Assembly: GCA_035606665.1 (NCBI GenBank)
Contig: DATNEY010000032.1
Coordinates: 372,001 to 436,000, forward strand
Length of the DNA stretch: 64,000 bases
Direction of reading: 5' to 3'
Source: DASUGC01 sp035606665
GTDB taxonomy: Bacteria > Acidobacteriota > Vicinamibacteria > Vicinamibacterales > SCN-69-37
The position numbers were made by a program, and so were the translations under genes. The notes under the pieces were generated by a model. That model saw only the letters and a list, made by a program, of their open reading frames with translations. It had not been told where the DNA came from and made no database searches. The first letter of the stretch is position 1. The number at the start of each line of letters is the position of its first letter. Below are positions 17,932-24,949 of the stretch, piece after piece.

Positions 17932-18405
17932 CTATTGGCCTGACGACGGCGCGGTGATCTTCGCCGCGCGCCTGATACCTTCGCGAATGCGCATGTACGT
18001 GCCGCACCGGCAGATGTTGCCGTTCATCGCGGAGTCGATGTCGGAATCACTCGGCTTGTCGTTCGTGTTCAGCAGCGCTGCGGCAGCCATGATCTGGCCG
18101 GCCTGGCAGTAGCCGCACTCGGGCACGTCGAGCTCCTTCCAGGCCACCTGCAACGGGTGATTCCCGTTCGGCGACAACCCTTCGATGGTCGTCACGGCCG
18201 CGCCACCGACGGTCTTCGCGACCACCTGGCACGACTTCACCGCGCGCCCGCGCAGATGCACCGTGCACGCGCCGCACACGCCTTCGCCACAGCCAAACTT
18301 GGTGCCCTTCATGTTGAGTGCGTCCCGCAAGACCCACAGCAGGGGCATGTCCGGCGCTACGTCAACAGATACGGCTTTGCCGTTGAGGGTGAAATCAACC
18401 TTCAT
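17932..18405 (-). CDS. [2Fe-2S] subunit of molybdenum hydroxylase (isoquinoline 1-oxidoreductase alpha type)
   Basis: 157 residues with two iron-sulfur domains: a plant-type ferredoxin domain (GCGEGVCGACTVHLRG then VKSC) and the helical xanthine-dehydrogenase type domain (CGYCQAGQIMAA and NGNICRCGTYMRIREGIRRA). It relays electrons from the Moco subunit. No FAD subunit is encoded nearby, matching two-subunit IorAB-type enzymes that pass electrons to a cytochrome, here probably the product of 15184-15654. Confidence 0.94.
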   Translation of the reverse strand: MKVDFTLNGKAVSVDVAPDMPLLWVLRDALNMKGTKFGCGEGVCGACTVHLRGRAVKSCQVVAKTVGGAAVTTIEGLSPNGNHPLQVAWKELDVPECGYCQAGQIMAAAALLNTNDKPSDSDIDSAMNGNICRCGTYMRIREGIRRAAKITAPSSGQ

Positions 18406-18440
18406 GGGAATCTCCGACAGTAAGAATAGACCGGTTACCT

Positions 18441-18479
18441 CAACGACGCCAACGATGAAAACGACGCCAACGACGCCAG
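18441..18479. repeat. AACGACGCC tandem words upstream of Mo-hydroxylase operon
   Basis: CAACGACGCCAACGATG and AACGACGCCAACGACGCC lie in the 87-nt spacer between the propeller gene stop and the [2Fe-2S] subunit start. Same family as 11991-12102 and the 14503-14536 words in the spacer before the DUF885 gene. Confidence 0.6.
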
Positions 18480-18492
18480 CCCCGCCGGGCGA

Positions 18493-19746
18493 CTAGCGGC
18501 TGGTTTCCCTGAGTGCCACGAGGTGGGTGGCGGTTCGCACGTAAAGCACGCCGCCGGCGATGGCGGGGGTGGCTTTGACGGGGCCGCCCATGGAGGCGTG
18601 GCCGATCACCTCGAGCGAGGGCGAAGTGCGGAGGATTGTCGCCTCGCCGTCGCCGCCGAAGACGTAGATCCGGCCGTCGGCCGACACGGGAGATGCGCAG
18701 AACTCCCCTGATGTGGTCCGGACCTGCGTCAGCTTCCTGCCGGTCTGGAGATCGAAAGCCGACAGCACGCCGTTGTCATTGAGCACATAGATTATGTTCC
18801 CGAGGACAAGGGGGCTCGGAATGTAGGCGCCGCCGCCGGGCGTACTCCAGGCAGCCGTCGCCACGCCCGTCGCGTTCAGTCGTACGGCGTGGATGTCATC
18901 GCCGCCGGTAGAGACAGCAAGGCCGTTGGCAATCGCCGCGGTCGCTGCGCCGTACGCGATCTTCGCGCCAAACCGCCACACCTCGGCGCCAGTCGCCGCG
19001 TCGTGCGCGCGCAAACCGCGCTCGGCGACCGTCACGAGCAGCCGCCGTCCATCGGGACGCGTCCAGACGGCTGGAGTCGCCTGCGACGGACCGTCGTTCC
19101 GCGCAACTCGCCACACTTCGCTCCCATCCTTCAGACGATATGCGACGATCGACGAATCGCGATCGCGATCATCCTGCACGATCACGAGATCCTGCACGAT
19201 GACCGGCGAGCTCCCCGACTCAAACGCATTGCGTGCGGACCGCACCTGAAATGGCTTCTGCCAAAGCGGTGTGCCCGCCATGTCGAAGGCGGCCAGGAGC
19301 TCCGTACCAAACACAGCCACGACCACGGTTCCGTTGGTTACCGGGGTGGAGTTGGCGTAGGACCCATTCGGGTGGCGTTGCATATAGGGAACACCGTCGT
19401 GTGCGGTCCGTTCCCAGAGAACCTTGCCACTGGCGCGGTCGAGACTCAGCAGTTTCCAGACGTGGCGCTGCCGGAAGTTCTGTCCGTTTGGCTGCGCCAT
19501 TGGAATCGCCGTCGTGAGGAACACCCGGTCGTTCCACACGATAGGACTCGAAATCGCCAGGCCTGCGATCGGCACGCGCCACTGCACGTTTCTCGATCGG
19601 GCGATGTCCCACGTCACCGGCACCGGTCCCGATCCGGTGCCTTCGGCGCCCGCGCCGCGAAAACCTGGCCAGTTGGCCGGACCCTGGAGGGCATGCGTGT
19701 AGATCGGGCCGGCAAGAGCAAGAACCAAAATGACGAGGCTGCGCAT
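18493..19746 (-). CDS. Exported PQQ-type (YncE/BamB-like) beta-propeller protein
   Basis: 417 residues. Signal peptide MRSLVILVLALAGPIYTHA. WPGFRGAGAEGTGSGPVPVTW is the usual opening of outer-membrane PQQ-like WD repeat proteins, followed by propeller blades such as LSLDRASGKVLWERTA, AYRLKDGSEVWRVA, AHDAATGAEVWRFG and AFDLQTGRKLTQV. No PQQ enzyme catalytic residues are evident, so it is likely a scaffold or binding propeller. It resembles the plus-strand protein at 22135-23457 in opening motif and length. Confidence 0.87.
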   Translation of the reverse strand: MRSLVILVLALAGPIYTHALQGPANWPGFRGAGAEGTGSGPVPVTWDIARSRNVQWRVPIAGLAISSPIVWNDRVFLTTAIPMAQPNGQNFRQRHVWKLLSLDRASGKVLWERTAHDGVPYMQRHPNGSYANSTPVTNGTVVVAVFGTELLAAFDMAGTPLWQKPFQVRSARNAFESGSSPVIVQDLVIVQDDRDRDSSIVAYRLKDGSEVWRVARNDGPSQATPAVWTRPDGRRLLVTVAERGLRAHDAATGAEVWRFGAKIAYGAATAAIANGLAVSTGGDDIHAVRLNATGVATAAWSTPGGGAYIPSPLVLGNIIYVLNDNGVLSAFDLQTGRKLTQVRTTSGEFCASPVSADGRIYVFGGDGEATILRTSPSLEVIGHASMGGPVKATPAIAGGVLYVRTATHLVALRETSR

Positions 19747-19837
19747 GTCTGGGGATTAGACGATGGGCGGCGATAATACGGTCGTCTTCCCGGGGAGGCC
19801 CTGCCGTTCTATTGGTGGCTGAACAAACGCGGACAAC

Positions 19838-21592
19838 TTACCTGACGGTGAGGTCCTGAGTCTTCCGCTCCGCGTCGGCGATGCGCACGCGTGCCGCCGT
19901 TCTGACGAGGCGATCGAGTGACGTCACCTCGTTCCAGAATTCGGGGACACCATCGCCGGCGACGACGAAGTAGTCACCAGCGGCCACCGTGGTGTCGTAC
20001 ACGCCGTAGCGGTCCGGACGAAGCACGTTTCCTGATCCTCCACGCGTCCACAGCGACCGGTCGGTAGGAACAATGAACACCGACGCGTCAGGGCGCGGCC
20101 GGCCGGACGAGTCGCGGATCGTGCCCGTGATGCGCGCGGGCTTGTCGGTCATCGACAACGTCACCGTGACATCGCTGCCGCTGACTTCGATCAGACCTTC
20201 CGGTAGTGTCTTTCCGTCCTGGGTAACGCGTTGCGCAAACCACGAAAAAGCCCACCGTGGGGGCAACGCTCCACGCGCCGGCGCGCGTTGAAGCATCAGC
20301 GAATACATGCCGGGAGGCAGCCCCGAGGTTGCAAAAGAACCGTCGGCTTCGAGACGCGCGACAGGGAAATACTGCTCGACCCGGCCTGAAGGTCTCTTGA
20401 GCACGACAATCGCGGACTGCAGATCGTCACCGGCCGGACGAGTCGCGAGGGCTTCGAACGACACCGTTCCCACGATGCGGCCGGCGGGCTGCAGCGTGAG
20501 TGTCACTTTCTCGACCGGCTCACCACCGACATCCACCGGCAGCTCTGCAAACAGGTTGGGTTCGGGCGGAACGGCCGCCAGCGGTAGCGATTGCGCCAGC
20601 TCCGGCCCTCCCATCATGGACCAGCTGCTGGAACCGAGCGTCTGCATCATGAGGCGCGTTTCTGGATCGAACTTCCACTTTGGAACATGCAGGCTGCTCA
20701 GGCGGTATCGCCCGGGCGGCACGCGCGGAAAGCTGAAAGAACCATCCGGGGCCGTCGTGACTGTCAGAGCACTGAGGTTTTCCAGTACTCCGGTGGGGTT
20801 TGATTCGCGTGTCAACTCGACGTTCACAAACGTGTTGGGTGGCGCACCCTGCACCCGCCCGGACACGCGCGTGCTGACCGAGGCGCGTTGCGCGAGATCT
20901 ATGTTTGTTCTCGAATCGCCGGATCCCAACTCGAGAATGGATGCGTCACCGGCGAGGAAACTCCCCGGGTAGAACACGCGCGGATAGTCGAGCGTCGTCT
21001 GCTGCGCTCCGGATCCACCGATCCGGCCGGTGCCACCGGCGGGACTCGCCAGGAACGACGCACTCACTACGTAGCTGGAGGGAAACAGTCCCGGGATCAG
21101 ATAGCGGCCATCCGGATCTGTCCTGGCTTTCTTTCCGATCCCCAGCGCGTAACGTCCTGTGACGACTTCGATTCTATGCACGGTGATTTCGGCGCCTGCG
21201 ACGGGCCGGCCTTCCTGATCGGTCACGCGTCCCGACACAGACGCGTGCTGCCACAGCCGGAGATCGATGCCTGTGACTTTCTCGCCGGCGGCGAGGTCGA
21301 ACCACTGAGTAGGTCCGAAGAGGCGCGCTTGCCCGTACGTCCCGCCAACGAACCCCGCCTTTGTCGCTGTGATGAAGAGGTGTCCGCCCGGAACATTGGA
21401 AAGGACGAATCGTCCCGAGTTGTCGGACTGGACCGACACTCTCGTGCGATTGCCGTCGAGGCTGTAGGACACAGTGGCGTCCGCGACTGGCGCGCCTGTG
21501 CCCACGTCAACCACGCGGCCGGAGATCGAACCCGTTGGCGCCTGCGCATTCTGCGCCGCGACCAGGAGGACAAGGGCGAGCAGATACCTCAT
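19838..21592 (-). CDS. Secreted protein with carboxypeptidase-regulatory-like domains
   Basis: 584 residues. Signal peptide MRYLLALVLLVAAQNAQA. Repeated CarboxypepD_reg/Ig-like beta-sandwich units: GSISGRVVDVGTGAPVADATV, ASVSGRVTDQEGRPVAGAEI, and a later ARITGTIRDSSGRPRPDASV, each with the SGRFVLSNVPGG or DGRYLIPGLFPSSY turn typical of this fold. Such proteins are common in Acidobacteriota and act as extracellular or periplasmic adhesion or structural modules. It is divergent from the bcp gene with only 43 nt between starts. Confidence 0.85.
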   Translation of the reverse strand: MRYLLALVLLVAAQNAQAPTGSISGRVVDVGTGAPVADATVSYSLDGNRTRVSVQSDNSGRFVLSNVPGGHLFITATKAGFVGGTYGQARLFGPTQWFDLAAGEKVTGIDLRLWQHASVSGRVTDQEGRPVAGAEITVHRIEVVTGRYALGIGKKARTDPDGRYLIPGLFPSSYVVSASFLASPAGGTGRIGGSGAQQTTLDYPRVFYPGSFLAGDASILELGSGDSRTNIDLAQRASVSTRVSGRVQGAPPNTFVNVELTRESNPTGVLENLSALTVTTAPDGSFSFPRVPPGRYRLSSLHVPKWKFDPETRLMMQTLGSSSWSMMGGPELAQSLPLAAVPPEPNLFAELPVDVGGEPVEKVTLTLQPAGRIVGTVSFEALATRPAGDDLQSAIVVLKRPSGRVEQYFPVARLEADGSFATSGLPPGMYSLMLQRAPARGALPPRWAFSWFAQRVTQDGKTLPEGLIEVSGSDVTVTLSMTDKPARITGTIRDSSGRPRPDASVFIVPTDRSLWTRGGSGNVLRPDRYGVYDTTVAAGDYFVVAGDGVPEFWNEVTSLDRLVRTAARVRIADAERKTQDLTVR

Positions 21593-21635
21593 CAGTGGAT
21601 TGGCGTGATGCGGCCCGGATTATTACACTGTTCCC

Positions 21636-22103
21636 ATGTCATTGATCGACCCAAGCAAGAAGGCACCGGCATTCCGTCTGAAGGATCAGGAAGGCACCGA
21701 GCACTCCCTCGCGGATTACGCGGGCAAGCCCGTCGTCCTCTACTTCTATCCGAAGGACGACACGCCGGGCTGCACGACCGAATCATGCGACTTCCAGTCG
21801 CGGCTGCCAGCCTTCAAAAAGTCAAAAGCCGTGGTGCTCGGCGCGAGCATCCTCGACGAGAAGAGCAAGGCGAAGTTTGCCGCGAAGCACGGACTTACGT
21901 TCCCGCTCCTGGCGGATGCCGACCACGAGGTCGCCGAGAAATATGGCGTGTGGCAGGAGAAGATGCGCTACGGACGCAAGTACATGGGCATCGTCCGCAC
22001 GACCTACCTCATCGACCGGGATGGCAAGGTGGCCCGTCGCTGGGACAAAGTCCAGGTCGAGGGACACGCCGAGGAAGTGCAGAAGGCAGTCGAAGAACTC
22101 TGA
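21636..22103 (+). CDS. bcp: Thioredoxin-dependent thiol peroxidase, Bcp/PrxQ
   Basis: 155 residues. Peroxiredoxin Q motif YPKDDTPGCTTESCDFQ holds the peroxidatic Cys (C46) and the nearby resolving Cys (C51), the atypical 2-Cys arrangement. Downstream YLIDRDGKVARRW is the conserved beta-strand region. It reduces hydroperoxides using thioredoxin in the cytoplasm. Family-typical length with no signal peptide. Confidence 0.95.
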   Translation: MSLIDPSKKAPAFRLKDQEGTEHSLADYAGKPVVLYFYPKDDTPGCTTESCDFQSRLPAFKKSKAVVLGASILDEKSKAKFAAKHGLTFPLLADADHEVAEKYGVWQEKMRYGRKYMGIVRTTYLIDRDGKVARRWDKVQVEGHAEEVQKAVEEL

Positions 22104-22134
22104 TAGGGCAAAGGTCACAGGGCAGAGGGCAAAG

Positions 22135-23457
22135 GTGAGGAACGCGCTGACGCCGATCATCTACTTCGTTTCCGCGATCATGGCCGGCTTGCTGGCGCAT
22201 CCGTCCGCGCAGCCGCAGAACGCGGATCGCTACTGGCCGCAGTGGCGCGGCCCGCAGGGCACGGGCGTGTCGCGAACCGCCACGCCGCCGACTGAATGGA
22301 GTGAATCGAAGAACGTCCGGTGGAAGATCGAGATTCCAGGACGCGGTTCCGGGACGCCGGTGATCTGGGGCGATCGGCTGTACGTCACGAGCGCCGTGCC
22401 GGTCGGCGTCGAAGGCGCCGCCCAGCACGCACCACGCGGCGCGCAGCCCCGGATCGCGCACAAGTACGTGGTGCTCGCGATCGATCGCAAGACCGGCAAG
22501 ACGGTCTGGGAGCGCACGGCGCGCGAGGAAGCGCCGCACGAAGCCTCGCACGCTGAAAACGGCACTTGGGCGTCATCATCGGCCATCGTGGACGGCGAGC
22601 ACGTGATCGCGTCCTTCGAATCACGCGGGTACTACGCGTTCGATCTCAGCGGCAATCCCGTCTGGCAGACCGATCTCGGCGACAAACGCATGCGCAGCCA
22701 GTTCGGTGAAGGCAGCACGCCCGCGCTCCACGGCAACACGCTCGTCATCGTTTGGGATCACCAGGGCGAATCGGTGGTCGTCGCGCTCGACAAGCGCACC
22801 GGCAAGGAGCTGTGGCGCAAGACCCGCACCGAAATCGATACGTGGGCGACGCCGCTCATCACGCCCGTCGACGGCAAACCGCAGGTCGTCGTGCCGGCGA
22901 TGAACAAGATCACGAGCTACGACCTCGCCACGGGTGAAGTCGTGTGGGAATCGGCCGGCCTCACGATGAATCCGATTCCGTCACCGGTGACGGACGGGGC
23001 CATGGCGTACCTCATGAGCGGATTCCGCGGGAACAGCCTGAAGGCGATCCGTCTTGCGGACGCGAAAGGCGATATTACCGGAACGCCCGCGGTCGCGTGG
23101 TCGCTCGATCGCGACACGCCGTACGTCCCGTCGCCGCTGCTTTACGACGGCATCCTCTATTTCCTGAAGACGAACAACGGACTGCTGACGGCGCTCGACG
23201 CGAAGACGGGACAACCGCATTACCAGGCGGTGCGCATCGACGCCGTGCCGAATGTTTTCTCGTCGCCGGTCGGCGCGGCCGGCCGCGTGTACATCGCGGG
23301 CCGCGAGGGCGCGACTGTCGTGCTCCGGCACGGGACGAAACTGGATGTGATCGCGGTGAACGAACTCACTGACGGCTTCGATGCGTCACCGGCGCTGGTG
23401 GACGGAGAGCTGTACCTGCGCGGCTATCGCTACCTCTACTGCATAGCCACCAACTAA
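22135..23457 (+). CDS. Exported PQQ-type beta-propeller protein
   Basis: 440 residues from a GTG at 22135; the frame is open further upstream over bcp but that part reads as a shadow. Signal/anchor NALTPIIYFVSAIMAGLLAHPSA. Opening WPQWRGPQGTGVSRTATPPTEW, then blades AIDRKTGKTVWERTA, ALDKRTGKELWRKT, SYDLATGEVVWESAG and ALDAKTGQPHYQAV. It is the plus-strand counterpart of the gene at 18493-19746. The GTG lies in a GGGCAAAGG-type repeat spacer after bcp, so the start is moderately certain. Confidence 0.85.
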   Translation: MRNALTPIIYFVSAIMAGLLAHPSAQPQNADRYWPQWRGPQGTGVSRTATPPTEWSESKNVRWKIEIPGRGSGTPVIWGDRLYVTSAVPVGVEGAAQHAPRGAQPRIAHKYVVLAIDRKTGKTVWERTAREEAPHEASHAENGTWASSSAIVDGEHVIASFESRGYYAFDLSGNPVWQTDLGDKRMRSQFGEGSTPALHGNTLVIVWDHQGESVVVALDKRTGKELWRKTRTEIDTWATPLITPVDGKPQVVVPAMNKITSYDLATGEVVWESAGLTMNPIPSPVTDGAMAYLMSGFRGNSLKAIRLADAKGDITGTPAVAWSLDRDTPYVPSPLLYDGILYFLKTNNGLLTALDAKTGQPHYQAVRIDAVPNVFSSPVGAAGRVYIAGREGATVVLRHGTKLDVIAVNELTDGFDASPALVDGELYLRGYRYLYCIATN

Positions 23458-23460
23458 AAA

Positions 23461-23492
23461 CGGCGGGCTGTAGAAGCCCGCCGTGTCTTTTT
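23461..23492 (+). terminator. Rho-independent terminator
   Basis: CGGCGGGCT (23461-23469), loop GTAGA, AGCCCGCCG (23475-23483), then TGTCTTTTTC. A 9-bp GC stem followed by a U-run, placed 3 nt after the propeller gene stop. Confidence 0.85.
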
Positions 23493-23495
23493 CAA

Positions 23496-23516
23496 GCGGC
23501 GGGTGATGCCCGCCGC
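23496..23516. terminator. Second GC hairpin between convergent genes
   Basis: GCGGCGGG, loop TGATG, CCCGCCGC forms an 8-bp stem just downstream of the first terminator. On the minus strand it lies 18 nt past the cold shock gene stop and may terminate that transcript. Confidence 0.55.
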
Positions 23517-23534
23517 CACGAAGAAAATCCCGTC

Positions 23535-23732
23535 CTAGGCCAGGCGAACGTTTTCGCCACGCGGCCCTTTTGGCCCCTGGCCTGCGTCGAACGTCACGTT
23601 CTGACCCTCACGCAGATCCTGAAATGACATGCCGGAACAGGCGGACTGATGGAAGAAGTATTCGTTTCCGTCCTCAGCCGCGATGAATCCGAACCCCTTG
23701 TCACTGACGAGCCGCTTCACTGTGCCCTTCAT
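23535..23732 (-). CDS. Cold shock domain protein
   Basis: 65 residues, a single OB-fold cold shock domain. RNP1 is KGFGFIAAEDGNEYFFHQSA and the closing strands are VTFDAGQGPKGPRGENVRL. It binds single-stranded RNA/DNA and acts as an RNA chaperone. The roughly 170-nt upstream region to the PEGA gene is long enough for the structured 5' UTR common in this family, but I cannot define one. Confidence 0.95.
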   Translation of the reverse strand: MKGTVKRLVSDKGFGFIAAEDGNEYFFHQSACSGMSFQDLREGQNVTFDAGQGPKGPRGENVRLA

Positions 23733-23854
23733 TTAGTCATCCCCTTGTCTGAACCTTGCAAATAACGTCGCCGTCGGTCGCGTGATCTCGGGCAACGCCT
23801 GAGCGAAGGTCCTGAGGGGGCGAAGCGCGCGGTAACGTGTGCCGCACAGTATAA

Positions 23855-23892
23855 GGTCCAAAGGTCCACGGGTCCAAGGGTCCCGAGGGTCC
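23855..23892. repeat. GGTCCA tandem words
   Basis: Five imperfect units of GGTCCA/GGGTCC run head to tail (AAGGTCCAAAGGTCCACGGG and onwards) between the PEGA gene stop and the cold shock promoter region. No pairing partner; a simple degenerate tandem repeat. Confidence 0.6.
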
Positions 23893-23902
23893 TTTTATTC
23901 GA

Positions 23903-24769
23903 TCATTTGAGGGACACGTTCAATGTGAGCGTCGCACCCTGCCGGATGAGGACGTCCTCCGTATAAGTACCGAGGCCCTGCTTCTTTACCTGGATACTAT
24001 GGCGCCCCGTAGATAGCCGGATGGTCAGGCGTTCGCCGGTCGCAGGCCCTGTCCACCGCTCGCCGTCTACGTAGATCTCCGTATCCGCGGGCACGACCCG
24101 AAGCGACAAGGTGCCAAACTGCGCAGGTCTCTGTTCGGGTTCGCGTCGCTCGACCGGGGGAGGCGGTGGTGTGCGCGGCTCCGGCACACGGCGCTCCGGC
24201 CTCGCGCGCTCGCGAGGATCGTTCGGCGGCGCCTCGGCCGCCGGCTGCGGCCGCGGTTCCTGCGACTCACCCGCGCCGAGCTTCTCGAGATCGAATCGAA
24301 GCTTCCTGGTCTGATACGGCTCGATATAGATCGAGTCGCGATAGCTGCGGAAGCCCTGCTTGTACACCACGATCTCGTGGTTGCCGGGGCGCAATCTCAG
24401 GCTCTGGAAGATGCCGTCATAGTCATCGATCTCGCCCGCCAGCGCCCCATCGACGTAGACCTCGGCATCCTTCGGCTCGACGTCGAACCGGACAGCCGAG
24501 ACGAACTCATTGATCCCGTACGAATAAGGATACGGACGATACGGCCCTGGACCGTACGGTCCCCAGGGGCCCCACGGCCCCCACTGGTCGTAATACCAGA
24601 GGCTCGGATACCCGAAGCTGCCGCTCACGACGACGACCGAACGGCCGTGACCGCGCGAGGGTCCCCGACGCTGCGCCTCGGCCGTTGCCGGCAGCGCGAG
24701 CATCGCAATTGTGACAACGGCCAGCAGTGAGATTGAGAGTGAGGTGTTCTTCAAGGAAGGTATCGACAC
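23903..24769 (-). CDS. Exported PEGA-domain protein
   Basis: 288 residues from a GTG at 24769 with GGGAGA upstream; the ATG further upstream adds residues that do not look like protein. Signal peptide NTSLSISLLAVVTIAMLALPATAEA. Then a Trp/Gly/Pro/Tyr-rich stretch (QWGPWGPWGPYGPG), a first PEGA domain (VEPKDAEVYVDGALAGEID ... HEIVVYKQGFRSY), a Pro/Arg/Glu linker, and a second PEGA domain (VVPADTEIYVDGERWTGPA ... HSIQVKKQGLGTY). PEGA domains are small surface beta folds usually in cell-envelope proteins. Ligand unknown. Confidence 0.85.
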   Translation of the reverse strand: MSIPSLKNTSLSISLLAVVTIAMLALPATAEAQRRGPSRGHGRSVVVVSGSFGYPSLWYYDQWGPWGPWGPYGPGPYRPYPYSYGINEFVSAVRFDVEPKDAEVYVDGALAGEIDDYDGIFQSLRLRPGNHEIVVYKQGFRSYRDSIYIEPYQTRKLRFDLEKLGAGESQEPRPQPAAEAPPNDPRERARPERRVPEPRTPPPPPVERREPEQRPAQFGTLSLRVVPADTEIYVDGERWTGPATGERLTIRLSTGRHSIQVKKQGLGTYTEDVLIRQGATLTLNVSLK

Positions 24770-24949
24770 CGGTGATCTCCCGTCAGGCGTGGCGACACTC
24801 TGCAACTGCAATGGAAGTGCCACGAGCCGTGCATCGCCTTGCGCGACGCATCGGCCGATCGAATTGTGACAGCGTCCTATCGATGCGACGTACGACCTGT
24901 CGCCCCATTTCACACGGAGCTCACGAAGGGTGAAGCTTGCTCACGAAGA

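Noticed and set aside
10917..18405. Carbon monoxide dehydrogenase operon
   Set aside because: There is no FAD-binding medium subunit, and the Tat-exported large subunit with adjacent cytochrome c fits the isoquinoline oxidoreductase type better.
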